From Coriaria nepalensis (taxonomy: Eukaryota; Streptophyta; Magnoliopsida; Cucurbitales; Coriariaceae), in NCBI GenBank assembly GCA_027186245.1, contig CP114483.1, positions 31,130,642 to 31,194,641 on the forward strand: a stretch of 64,000 nucleotides of DNA. The letters are read 5' to 3'. The translations under genes were made by a program, and so were the position numbers. Shown one piece after another: positions 34,079 to 47,000 of the stretch. The number at the start of each line of letters is the position of its first letter. The stretch's first letter is position 1. Under the pieces are notes generated by a model. The model worked only from the letters and a program-made list of their open reading frames with translations. It was not told the DNA's origin and searched no databases.

Positions 34079-36461
34079 TTAGGACGCATTTGTGATCTTT
34101 ACCCTAACGCCATTCCTAAAGCGCAAGATAGGAGTCCTTACAACATCGCCTCCATCAATCTTCGTCCACCTATACATCCAACACAACCATTAACTAAATG
34201 TTATAAAAACAGTCTCTGATTTGTGTTTCCTGATTCTATACCTTTTGGATACATTCAAAATACCGTAAATCGATTAATTACAACGATATACATAACCTAA
34301 TATGATGACGGTTGTGATATATAGCTTATATATTTACGGTTATAATCGATTAGTTTAAACCAAAGCTATTCAAGAATTCCTCTTTTTTATATATACCTGT
34401 ATTTTGTGACCAAGACATGGAAAAATAGAGAAAGCAACACCCTCGTGTACTCAGCTCCGGCACACTGCTTCAGTCCTCCTCCAAATGGGGTAAAATATTT
34501 TGACACTGCAGCACCTCCTTTTAGCTCCTAGGTTACAATTTTTATCACATGATCAGGAAGAAATGGATAGTTAGATGAAGAGAAGAGACGTGTCCATGTT
34601 TTCTAGATTATCTTCTATGAGCATAACTATATGATATTTCACATACCTTCCAACGAGAAGGATTAAATTCAAGAGGATTTTCAAATGTAGTGGGGTCCAT
34701 TTGAAGAGCAGAGTTCAATAACATAACTGCCCACCCTCCTGGAATTGTATATCCTGCACAAAATATTATTATATCAAACCCATTACTTACCTAGCTATAT
34801 GAGCTTGTGATCTCAAAAAGTAGATATTTTAGTAACTCATACCATTTACTTGAATATCATTTCGAGCTTTTCGCAAGAAACCGGGAGAAACACTTCCTAA
34901 CCTAAGAGTTTCATTTATGACCTGAAATATTTCGGAATAATTTCAATTTATTACTTGTCTTAAAAAATTTAAACGATAAAATATTCTCAAACTAAGTGGT
35001 AGACATATGTTTTTAAAAAAAAAAAATAAATATAATTAAAAAAAAAAAAAAGTACAAAGCTAGAAAACACACATGAAGGGTGAAAGTCATTGATTTATAC
35101 TCCTCCCAAGTTATTGGAGAGTCGGGGTTTTCTCTCTTTTTCAGAAGTGCTTCATGCTCAGCCTGATTCATCATCGTAATTGATGAAAAATGAGTATATA
35201 ATTCTGTATAAAACAAGAAATATAGCTTTTATAAGAAATTAAAAGGATCACAGTTGACTTACAGTTAATTCATCTAACACTTGAGGATTGTCAGCTAGTA
35301 GCTTAAAAGCTAATGCCAAAGTTGTTGAAATCGAGTCAAAGGTGACAAAAAGAAGCGAAAATAGCAACTGAACAATAAACTTTTCTGTCAAGAAACTCTC
35401 AACGTCCATGTCTTGAATCAGATGATCTAGCATATCCCCATAAGAAATCTCAGGTGAAGAAAGCCTCTCTTTAAGTACATCCTCGATCATGTCCAATACC
35501 TTTTTATGATCCTTTAAACACTTGTTATATGCGGTACCAGGTACGTTGACAGGAAAAGACATAAGTCCTTTTGAAATATTAGTGTACTTGTCACTTAACT
35601 CTCTTAATGATTTTCCACAGTTCACACTAAACAGCTTCTTTGCACCAAATTCAAGAGCCATCTGTAATTACAAGAATTGATTTTTGGATTCTTAAGAGAT
35701 GTAATTCTAACAAACAGACGTACAGAATAGTGTATTCTTGTTGTATTTGTATATGGGTCTCGACTGGAAATTCTGAGCTCAATCTGGATAAAATAAGTTG
35801 AATTAAATGAAGCTTAAATAAGAGAGTTAAGGGAGGTAGAATTTTACGATTGAAGCGGCATGTTTCACTTCGACACTCGGCTGGTTTGACCAATTGATAA
35901 GGGTCTTATGAACAAATTCTTCAAGCTGAGAAAGAAGCTTTGTCTTGAGGCTCTCTGGACCAAAGTGACTCAAAGCTGCGTTTCTCATGTACTTGTGAAG
36001 TATAGCACCATCTGGCCTATTCACACCTTGATTAAACACTTTTGCAAACAAATCCAAGTACCATGATTCAACCAACTTCCCTTCTTGTTGAAGGATGAAA
36101 TGGTTGAATTCAGGATCCGCTGAAACCACCACAGGCCGGCCCGCCACACTAGTCCGGAAAACAGGCCCATATCTAACAAGACAAGTGACTATGCTCAGAT
36201 CGATCATCAACATATATACATGTATTTGATTCTAATTAAGAACAAAAAAAAGTTATACCTTTTTAGTCTTTTCTTGATGAAAGGAGGAACGTCAAGTGAA
36301 TAGCTGGGAATGATTAACTCAAGTGTCTCTCCTATGAGAGGCAAACCCATTGATCCAGGAGGAAGAATTCCATTACTTTTCGGGTTCCTCCATTTATATA
36401 TCAAACGGGTTAGGAAAATCGCGATTAACGTCACCGACACAGCCAATTCAAAGGATGGCAT
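34079..36461 (-). CDS. CYP87: Cytochrome P450, CYP87 family
   Basis: Eight reverse-strand exons, all GT-AG and in frame, give 474 aa: 36259-36461, 35848-36172, 35263-35661, 35073-35162, 34843-34921, 34647-34753, 34397-34527 and 34079-34169. Start ATG 36459-36461 precedes an N-terminal membrane anchor (about residues 3-20) and the hinge LPPGSMGLPLIGETLEL. Other landmarks are I-helix FVTFDSIS (CYP87-type, without the AGxDT threonine), ETLR (343-346), NPSRWK and heme loop FGGGLKQCAGAEY with Cys423. CYP87 enzymes are ER-bound monooxygenases needing a reductase. Characterised cucurbit members (CYP87D18, CYP87D20) oxidise cucurbitadienol at C11, but this sequence is diverged and its substrate is unknown. 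The heme loop has Lys421 where Arg is usual. A TATTTAA box lies about 115 bp upstream. Confidence 0.95.
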
Positions 36462-36576
36462 CTTAAAGCACTTGTATTGAGTAATTAGTAACGTGAAATT
36501 TGCTTGTTAATTTGCTTTGGGAAGGAGGGAGCAAAGTATGGGTTGTGAGTTAATTGTTAATGAGCAAGAAGCGCTG

Positions 36577-36583
36577 TTAAATA
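36577..36583 (-). promoter_or_regulatory. TATA-like box of the CYP87 gene
   Basis: The reverse strand reads TATTTAA 116 bp upstream of the ATG, a suitable distance for a short 5' leader. Confidence 0.5.
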
Positions 36584-37399
36584 GAAGAGCTAAGAGAGTT
36601 GGCCAAGCATAAATTATAGAGCTGCGAATCATATAGTAGGGACAAAAATCGGAATATACATTAAAAAAAGTTAATTATGAGAATTTTAAGTGGTTGGAAT
36701 TCTATCATACATTAATATTTATATATAGATTGTACGGATTTATGAAAATTGACAAGCATCTGGTGACGTGAATGACTATTATACTAATTACGCTGAGGAG
36801 CCTTTGAAATACAATCTGCCTTACCATTTCTATACCAAAATTTCACATACGTACATTGACGAACGTAGAGATCGCATGTAGCGATAAATAAAAAATAATA
36901 TATATATATTTTTTTTGTTTAGGGTAAATTATTATAGATCTCTTAAAATTTAATAATATTATAAATAGATTTTTTGAGATTTTACGAATTAAAAATATAT
37001 TACCTAAAGTTTCTCTACGTTACAAATAAATTTATATGTTAACAGTCAACTTACTAGTATAATATATTTAGTTTTAATAATATTATTATAAGCAGATTCC
37101 ATGAAGTCTTAGAAATTTCAAGTGTGTCCTCTCAAATTATACATTTGATATATATTGGCATGCATCTTTTGAAATAATTATATTACTTAGTTGGAATTTA
37201 AATTTTCATGAGTTTGGATACATATAATAAACCTTATTTCCGTATCTAATAAATTCACGTATTATTATTATTTTTTATTTTTGGGAAATGATTACTTTTA
37301 TTTTAAAAGGTCTAGAGGATAAACATCTTACATCAAATAGAGTTATTGATGCTAGAATTTTGTGGACAGGAGAGATAACTAAATTATAGATTTGAAGTA
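36584..37399. other. Upstream flank of the CYP87 gene
   Basis: AT-rich, with no frame or recognised repeat. Any further promoter elements of the P450 gene would lie here. Confidence 0.3.
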
Positions 37400-37830
37400 A
37401 ATACAAGCCGGTTAGTAGTAATTAAAATAATCGATTAAAATCGAACAATTGAGTGACCGATTAAATACGAGTTTCGGTTGAGTAATAATCGAGTTTGGCC
37501 AAACACGGAGCTTTTGATTTAGTCAAAATTCGGCCAAAATGCATTTTCTTTCAAAAAATTAAAATGCCACAAGAATTAATAAGGTGGTATGAAAATTAAC
37601 CATAAATCACTTGTATAAGGATTATGTGAGGTTTGATTTGAACCGCTTAGAGAAAAGACAAAATTAATTTCCATCTACTAAGTATTTTGGCAAAACCAAG
37701 TATGGGAAACATCAACTTTAGCCAAAACTGGGAGAATAAAAAGCAACTTCAGTTGAAGCTTAGAGAAGAAAAAGCAACTTCAGCCGAACTTTGAGAGAGA
37801 AATATATATTATTAGATATACTTCTAACAT
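37400..37830 (+). repeat. Gypsy LTR fragment
   Basis: Phrases such as GATTAAAATCGAACAA...GATTAAATACGAG and repeated TTCGGCC/AACTTCAGCCGAAC blocks resemble the 2270-2900 area (GATTAAAATCAAATCGAAG, GGTTCGGCCAAAATCGGAAG). Both appear to be pieces of related gypsy LTRs. Limits are approximate. Confidence 0.4.
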
Positions 37831-40249
37831 TACTTACAAAAATAAAAAGGGTTGACCGTAAGATATTAACATTGACCTATAATTGGATTATTTTTTCAGA
37901 AAGTAATAAAAATCGGATGTATTTATAATTTAAGATAAATATTAGTAATGAATATATAATTTTAAAAATTTTAAGGATCTATTTAAAATATTAATAAATC
38001 TCAATGAATATACATATTATTTTTTTTTTATTTTTTAACAAATGAAAGGGCATACGTAAAAATAATATTGACTGTTAAATTTTACATTAATCATTAATAT
38101 TTAGACTTATTTATAAATCCACACTTATAATTTCACTAAATTATCTTATGATTTTTCTGTAAATGCAATCGTTCTATATCGATGTTATAGTTTAATGTTT
38201 TGTAAGTTTTTTTTTTTTTTTTGTGGGGCCCAAAATAATATTATACTATTAACCGAGGGTGATCTCTAGGTAGCTGCTGGTTTTACCTAGTAAGAAAGAT
38301 TTATATAATTTTGTGAAGAGAACTTTATATTTAATTTGCAATTACGATGAAAATATAAGAATTATTTATAAGTAAGAAACTATGATTGTTAGGATCCGGA
38401 GATTCCCGTTTGTGATTCTGAAATATATATATATTTTTCTCGGTTAGAAACACAAGTTTTCATTTCATAAGAATAAAATTAGAGATTAGATAAATAATTA
38501 GAAATAAATATTTTGTAAATAAATTTAAAATGAACAAATAAAATAGTATATATATCCACCTCTTTGATCATGAGATTTGCTCAAGAAAATAGCATATATT
38601 ACTTTAAGCTTAGTGAATAAACTCTTAACAAAAACTATATAATCTAATAATCATCTTCTTAAGAACAAAACTCCTCAAAATCCAAAATTAAATCAATTTA
38701 GTAATATTATAATATGAAAAAAAAAAAAATCATTTGGATCATAATACTTTGAAAACTTTAATTGAATAATTACAATTCATGTATAAAAATAATTCAGTAA
38801 ATATTAATTTTATGTTATATAATTAGTGACGAGATTATATGAAATTTCTATAAAATTTTAATGTGATACGGTGAAAACCTCAATTTTGTAAACTTTATGA
38901 ATATCATACCTAGATTAGTCCCTTGACTCCATAAATTATATTAATTACAAAAATCCTAATTAATTTTCTTATTCACACTCATTCCCATAAGGGCTCGTTT
39001 AGTTTTCGTGAATTAGTTGAAATAATAGGAATAAACGAGTGCGAGTAAGAATATCTAAGTAATTAGATGGAATTCTCTTATTACATATTCATTCTTTGGT
39101 TGGAGGTGAGAATGAAAATATTAATTCCTTATTTTTATTGAATTCGATATTTTGTAGAAAAATTGGATTTTGAGGAAACTTTTTTTTTTTTAATTTTTCA
39201 ATTTATGTTGTAATTTTACAATTAAAAGAAAAAAAAAATCCATTTTTCTTCATCTTATTAAACGATACCATCCTCTTCTTATCTTTCGTATTCTTCTTCT
39301 CCTTTCACAATTTCTTCTTCTCTTGCTTCTGAATGATGGTGCGTTATCCTCTATAAAAATGTTATTCATTCACCAAACCCTAGAATGCATTACAGGTTAT
39401 ATCACTCTAATTTTGTCATTTTTGTTGCTTGGGCTTAGACAATTTAATGATCCTAATTGTAGCAAACCATCATGAAGCTTCAATATTGATAAGACCCAAG
39501 GACCAATGGAATTGGAGGTTGTTTTCTAGGCTAATAAGGCTGGCCAGCGAACATTAGAAAAGATAAATTTAATATATTTTAAAAGTGAATTAAAGGATTT
39601 TTTGAGGCCCCATCAGTGGAGGGGTCAGGATTTCAATCTAATGGGGTCTCGGCCTCTATGGTACGGTAAAAGGTTGATTGTGGGTGTTGTTAGTTCATGT
39701 GAGACCTGAAAGAAAGCAGAAATGGTAATTTAAAAGAATTTTTTATCCATTGAGGATGATATAGCCAGAAAGATGTTATACTATTTAGAATGACATAAAA
39801 TAGATTAAAATAGGAAACAATTTTAAGAACCGTAGAAGAACGTAACCTACATCTTGTGCCCTTACAAAACCGATCTACCAACAAATCTTTATTCCCTCCG
39901 AATGATATTACTCAAGATCTAACAGGCCCTCGGGATGAACAACGAAGCAATCCAATTATTTGGCCTCTAATCTTAAAACACAGTTTAATTCACTCAAGAT
40001 TTTTCTTGCTTAAGGCATTTAACTCGTAACCTGTCTAAACTCTCAATTGATGGAGGATGGGCTTTTCTCTAATAAGAATTTTAGCCACTCTTGTGATTGA
40101 AGGATATTTTTGCCAAGACCCCTAGGGTCCTCTTTATGGCATTGATAAGAGCTTGCTTCTTCAAATCAAACTCTAATTAGTTTATTTTTTGAAGTAGGAA
40201 TTTTTTTGACCCAAAAGTGGCAAAGTTAAGATTCTTTTAAATTAAACGG
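37831..40249. other. Intergenic AT-rich DNA
   Basis: Several A and T runs (38023-38034, 38204-38221, 39180-39190) and no gene. The GC-richer part at 39480-40200 may be the distal portion of the family A copy that starts at 40800 on the reverse strand. Confidence 0.3.
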
Positions 40250-40800
40250 TTAGTTTAATCATCTTGTGATTAAATAGCTTAAACCTCTAAATTAATATTG
40301 ATTTCTAAAAAAGCGTTAAAGCTATTCGAGAAATGAGAAATTATCATCTTCCAAAAAAATATATCATGACTATAATAAACAATCCCCCAATCTAGAGCAT
40401 AATTTGACTATTAAATCTCAATAGATAAATCATATGAACTATTATATCTTTAATGAACATCGAGATTGGATTTACTCAAACTCTTTTCACACCATACTAC
40501 TTTGCAAAGATTTTTTGTTAAAAAATGAATATAATTCTTAGGATCTATTTTTCAAATACGGAAGTGATGGATTCCATCTTGATCACTTACAACTTGCATA
40601 TACAACATTTTATACTCAACCTTTCACTCGGTTTTCACCATTGGCTAGGGATTATGGGAATGATTTGAAAGTATAAAACCCAACACATAAGATATAATGG
40701 TGATCTTAGATCTAAGGATAATATATAATATATAGTCAATATATATTCTCAATAACAATTAGTATTTTTACTATTGAGAATTATTTAAATGTCATGTTTG
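40250..40800 (-). repeat. Dispersed LTR-like family A, copy 5
   Basis: Parallel to 4255-4855 and 24030-24605. Its reverse strand starts TGACATTTAAATAATTCTC, the same start as copy 2. Confidence 0.6.
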
Positions 40801-42595
40801 ATATCCTTAGTCTCTACTAAGTACTCACACAATCATAATGATGTCTCACTAATACCAATGATCATAAAAACGGACATCCTAAATATTTCAAATGATGAAC
40901 TATAGATATGATTGTCTATCCGATTTATCAATGTTCATTTTTGATGATCCTGTGACAATGAACAATTTTACTTTTCAATTTTTATGTCGACGGTGGACTT
41001 TAGCAATAAATGTAATAGAAAAGGGTGGTGGATGCGATGGCACAGGTAGGTGGTGGCGGCCGGCAGGGTGAAAATGAAGAAGAAATAAAAATATATAAAT
41101 ATAATAAGTTAAAAATTTTATATTTAAATTAAAGAGAGTAAAAATTTTAAGTTAAGTCAAATTATTTAACGATCATATAATAAGCATATGATCATGTCAT
41201 TTATTTTGAAAAAAATAAAAAATTCAATATAATCCATCAAAGTTTTAAATATTTATTATATTTTGTGCTTATGTTTCCAAAGTTTATCATAATTTTCTCG
41301 GTTATAAACTGAAGAAATCGATACCCCTTCACTGAAGTAGTTTAAACGTAAATATATCTTTAATATAGACTGATTTATATACACAACAAAATTATTGATA
41401 AAATCTTCCTCATCATCTCCATTAAAAATATATGACAAACGCGAAGGAAAAGCACCAGAATTTCAGGACAGTTTGCCTTTCATTTTCTGATTAGTTTGAA
41501 TCTTCGTCCAAAAGCCTTAATGGGCCTACAAATGATATTAAACATTCAATGCTATGTGAAATTTGGTACAAATGAAGTCACCTATTGTGTCTCATGTCTT
41601 TAGATTAATTGGTGGGCATATGGAACAAGTTAAGAGAAGTCTTCTATGGCCCACAACAAATTTTATTTTGATTAAGGTACATAAATTTTAGTGGTTTGGT
41701 TTTGTTTGATGTCTACGCATGCCTTGCATCGACCCAAATAATTATGAATGACTGTCTAACAGATCAAATAAAAAAGTGCACATTTCTTAATCAGCAAAAT
41801 TTTAAAAATAATTTTAGGTACGGATAAAGTCACTTCTAAAAACATGCAACTATTTAGACAGAGGAATGAGGATGTACTGGGAATTTGTCCATTCGAAGCG
41901 GCTATTGCTCTCGGGGGTTTTTTTTTTCTTTTTTTTTTTTTTTTTGCCCAACTATTTTTTTTTTGTTTGATTTAGTTTTTTTTTTTTTTTTTTTTTTACG
42001 TAGAATTCTTTATATTTAAAAAAGAGAAATTTGTGATAGTACACTTATTTTGAATTTTGTTTAAAAATATAGTATTAAGATAAAAATTCTTAATCAACCT
42101 AATTTTTTTTATAATTTAATAAATTATAAAAAATAAGAAAAAAATGAAAAGACTTTTTTGACCCTTTAAAAAAAATTAAAAAAAGACAAATAAATTCTCG
42201 TAGGCTCACACTTCTTCTTCTTTTCTTCACTTTCGATGCAGAAAGACGCAAGCAAGCCTTCATTGTTACGGTTTTCTTATCAATTTTTTTTCTTTTTTCA
42301 TTTTAACTATATGAGAGAGTGTTTTAGAAGATCAAAAGTTAATAATAGTGAGCTGAAAGATGGTTATGAAGGTTTCGAACATGAAGAGAAGGGAGAAGCA
42401 GAGGAAGTCGAAGGAGCCAAGAAAGAGGAACAAAAAATGGGCCCGAAGCGATCCTGAAGCAATAGGCGAAGGTCAAATTTCTTCGTCAGAATAGGTATGT
42501 TGATTTCAATATCGATTTAGAAGTCAATGACTTAAATCTTAAGTAGTATCTAAATGGAGTTAGAATATAAGGACCGCTTGATATACAATTTTAGT
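40801..42595. other. Intergenic, with long T tracts
   Basis: Dense poly(T) at 41920-41997 (several runs of 15-20 T). A 73-codon frame at 42236-42457 is Glu/Lys-rich, has no family resemblance and no splice context, so I do not call it a gene. Confidence 0.35.
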
Positions 42596-43320
42596 TGTTT
42601 TTAATCCATTGATGTCAACGGGTCAGAAACAACAGACATGTTGACATCAACAAGTCAGTTGTATCTAACCTATTGACCTCAACGAATCAGTTGTATCTGA
42701 ACTATTGTTATCAAATGATCGATTATTTACGGACCATTAATATCAATGTGTCAGTTGTTTTTGATACATTGATATCAATTAGTAAGAAAACTTATTCTTC
42801 AAAGTCAACGATTCAAAACATTATGGACCGTTGGTATCAACAAGGCATAAAACTTACCATAAGTAGCATCTGACCTTAAAAACCGATGGTTCGATGGATA
42901 CTAATATCTCTCATCGTGTCGTTAATTTTTGAAGTAAGAGACTTAATGGCTTAATAGATAGTCATATCTCCCATCAAGCCATCAGTTTTTGAGGTTAAAA
43001 ACTTAAACCTTAAGTAGTATCTGAATGGAGTTAAAACACAAGGACCTATTGAGATATCAAAGGTATATAAATAATTACTAGTTGACATCAATGGTTCCAT
43101 TTGTTTATGAATCGTTGATATTAATGGTTCAGAAACAACAGATATGTTGACATCAATGAGTCAATTATTTCTGGACCTGTTGACATTAACAAGTTAATTG
43201 TTTAGAGACGGTTGACATCAACAAGTCAGTTATTTCTAGCCTGATGATATCAACGACTCAGTTCTATATGGACTATTGATGTCAAGAGTAACTTGCTTAA
43301 AACCTGTTGATAACATAATT
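42596..43320 (+). repeat. Degenerate 31-32-bp minisatellite in two blocks
   Basis: Units of the form TTGACATCAACAAGTCAGTT plus about 12 bases recur at 42596-42790 and again at 43078-43310. Each block is preceded by a shared sequence (AACTTAA...CTTAAGTAGTATCT...GGAGTTA near 42530 and 43005), so the array has been duplicated as a block of about 480 bp. No open frame runs through it. Confidence 0.75.
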
Positions 43321-44088
43321 TTGGATTTGTTTCAAGATTTACATCAAAAAACCCTTTTCAAGTAATGGAGAAGAAGAATAGAATTGTCGTTCGAATTGAT
43401 GAAACTCGATTGAAGACAAAGACTAAAGGTGATAAGAAGTGAGAGAAGGTGATGGCGACGAAGAAGACGAGTGCAAAGAAAAAGAAGATGAAAAATTCAT
43501 TCAAAGAAAAAGTGTCGAAAAAGAATAACATATTTAACGTTAGAATAAAAATCGCCCTCATCAACAATTTGTAAACAGTTCATCAATGATCTCAACGAGT
43601 TAAAAATTTTCAACGGAATCTAACATGTTAAACGTTTTCAAATTTTCAACAGTAAAATAATTTTACTCTTTCCAAATTTTTATTTCATGAGATGAAATTT
43701 TAAATCAATTTTTTAGGAGACTTAGCAAAAAAGTATTTTCTTGAAACTTTTTGTAAATGAACATTCCTTAGATCATCATAAAAAATATAATATGATATCT
43801 TCCTTAGATCTAAGGTTCTTATATATATATATGCACATATTAAGCGGAGTTTTGATGAATATACAAACTTTAATAATATAACTCTTAAAATTTGTGTTAA
43901 AAACTAGGATCATCATAAACTCGTGTATATATCTGACCAAACGATTCTCAAGCATTTTCATTATAAAGATATGTATAGTTTTGACTCTGTACACAAGTAA
44001 AAGTAATAGTTGCCCGCCATAACTGCAGCTTAAAAAGGATTAAAAGATGAAGAGAGAAGCTCTAGGATTTAACTCCCATGTTTGAAAA
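43321..44088. other. Intergenic region downstream of the gamma-SNAP gene
   Basis: A Lys-rich forward stretch at 43364-43540 (KKTSAKKKKMKNSFKEK) is broken by stops and unrecognised. The remainder is AT-rich and contains the presumed 3' UTR of the reverse-strand gamma-SNAP gene. Confidence 0.3.
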
Positions 44089-47000
44089 TTAAGTGAGGTC
44101 ATTTTCATCTAGTGTTTCTTCTTCTTCGTCTTTGGCAGCACTAGCGTGTAGTGCACTCACATCACCCGTCGGAAGTTTTCTTGCAATCCTGACAATCTGT
44201 ATACATTCCAATTCAATCGGGTTATAATATATCCTATATTATATAATATCCTGCCTTGCTACCAAAGGACATTGTTCTGCCTAGTTTTGCATAACGTAAC
44301 ATATATTAGTAGGCTTTAAGAAACATACAGAAGTTTACAGAATAATAGTAAAACAAGGGTGGGCAATGAGAAATCGGAATCCCAGAAAAGTATAGTAAAA
44401 TGTAACCACCTTCTGAGAATCGGAATCGATTGGTTACAAATTTCAAATGGACCTTGTGAGTGGGGAAAAACAAGTAAAAGGCAATCCAAGCTGAAGCAAA
44501 TATATAACAGAGGAGACTGACAAGTGAAATAGATATCACTGGGCAATTCAACACGAACACACCCAAAACTCTACAATGCAAGATGTTCAATGACAACAAA
44601 AGCAATGTCTTGGGAAGGGGCAAAACTCAAAACTGAGACAAACCCAATGAGGTCTAAGAATCAAATCAACCTAGTTTAGGATCACACGCTACTCGACCAT
44701 GTCATTTATACAACTCCAAACAGCATTACACCAATTTACCAACATCCCTTGGTACTCAGTATCATAAACACAAATTTCTGCACTAGATTAGAAAGGCTGA
44801 AAAGCAGATGATCTGGTAAGATGTAAAATGGGATCGGAAGGAGCCGAGAAATAAAGGACTAATAAAGTAATTGCAATACGTATCATCAATCAAAAGCAAA
44901 TGGTTGAACAAAAAAGCCCTTGAATAGGTCTAGAAACCATAGTAACTAGGACACTGTAATAATAAACAAATTAATAAAATACTCAACTAACAAAAATACC
45001 TGTAAGAACTAAAATAGTAAGTAACTAATGACAAATAACTATCTAGTGATGATCTTTAAGGAATTGACAGAAATAAGTCGTCAAATCCCTTGGTAGCCTC
45101 GGAGACTTGTACTATCGAAGACAAGGGAATGATGAAGAACCCATGAGGGATTTCACTTATTCTTGACGACTCATCCCCATTGATGCCTCAAAGATCAATG
45201 CTAGATAGTTGTTTTCTTGTTATTATATTAGTTTGCTATTATGATTTGTTTTTTACGGATATTTTTATTAGTGAATATTGTATTATTCCTTATTATTTTA
45301 GTTTCCTAGTTACTAGGTCCTAGAACTATATAAGAACTACTTTTGCTTTGAATCATTAGGTATCGATTAGAGATTAGTTTCTTAGTCCTTAGTTTTCTGT
45401 TCTCAGTTCCTCACAATCATGTTGGACATCAATTTTGGACTCTACATTCCATGCTTTCACATCCAAAATTTGATTTCACAATTCCCAACAGTTATATGAA
45501 GACATGAAATTTTTTGGGAAAAGCCATGAGTATAACGCAAGGGATATCATCTAGAAATGCAAGGTAAGTCTTTTAACAGAATAGAAAAAGGAGGCCAAGC
45601 AGACACATGAAAATTTCGAACTTCAGATGCATGATCAGTTATTACTCTCATTGCTTAATACATAAATATTCCTCCTTACTCTGCAGCTCCATTTCAGTAA
45701 CGTGGATTAAGTAAATCCAAATTTAAAAAAAAAAAAACAATAATAAATGTACGGTGGAGAGAAATAGGAAGTATTTACCGCATGATCAAGATGAGAGAGA
45801 GTGCTTGACTGAGCTACTTTTTTTATGTCTTCAACATCACCTTCCATATAAGCAGAGAGTAGCTTACTAGCACAGCGATATTGGTCACTTTTCGAAAAAG
45901 CATCAACTCTACAAGGAATAGAGGTAGTAAGTCAGACACGAAGAACCCTGGAAGAATAACTTTTATATTTTATTTGTGATTTAAATTTACTGAGAACAAG
46001 AGCACAGGTTTAGCAAACAAGGAGAAAAGAAAAAGGCAGGAAACCCAGGATCCTGAATAGGATATCAAGATAGGTGAAACAAGGTTACCAAAACAGCTAA
46101 TGAGAAGAGGAAAACAAACTAAAATCAGTCTTAGCACCTAAGTGGAAAGGAAAAATATGCTCTATACTGGCCTTCATATATTACCCAAGCGATAATCCTG
46201 CCATTTCATTTTTATTGATATTGATGAGCATAAATTAGTTATACAATCACATAAACAACACCCACATACGAGATGGAAGACTGAAGACAGTAAGATTTTC
46301 TGAACCTTTCGTAAACGACAATAGAAGTAATAGTAAGATAACTAGTTAGTTAAGAACAAAACAATATACTGGACAACCAAAAAAAATTAAAGAAAAGAAA
46401 AGAACAAGATTATATATTTACCAGCAAACCCCATCAAATTTCTAGCTGCCTACAGTTTAATAGGGTAGAGGTTCAACATGTCATGTGATTCTACTAAATA
46501 TAAAGAACAGAAAAGATGTAAGACTATCTATATCATTTCTTAAATTGGTAATAAGCCCATTGGATGTATCGTTTAAGAGAAACCAAGTGACTAATTGGTA
46601 GGGCTGAAATGACCGAGTCTTTTAATCCATTTACTAACTTAATAGACAAAAGTTGATATAGTTTAGTATCTCCGTCATTGGCTTGGGTAGATTTGTATTC
46701 AAACACTCATTAAATTGTAAGTACTTTCTAAGTGCCTACTCCAGCTTGCAGATTGACATAATACTCTCTATCACCTTTATTACCTTAATTAACATCATAC
46801 TGGACCAAAAAGGATAATTGTTAAATTTGTCAAATTTCCTATAAGGGAGTAATAAGAACAAATACTTCCACAAATATGATTCAAACATTGTTTGCTTCAA
46901 AATTACAAAAAGATGCAAATTCGATGCGAAGGATTAAACAAACTCTTTCAGTTTTCTTTAGAACAATTCTTCATAGCAAGGTACTTCACCATCCTTCATA

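Noticed and set aside
34079..36461. P450 as a pseudogene because of its split, short frames
   Set aside because: All eight exons join in frame through GT-AG sites and carry the membrane anchor, ETLR and heme Cys, so the gene appears intact.
42236..42457. Glu/Lys-rich 73-codon frame
   Set aside because: No family resemblance and no splice context, in a poly(T)-rich region next to a minisatellite.
44306..44623. Hydrophobic 105-codon reverse frame
   Set aside because: It lies in the last intron of gamma-SNAP, shows no recognised family and overlaps another random frame; random AT-rich hydrophobic frames are common here.
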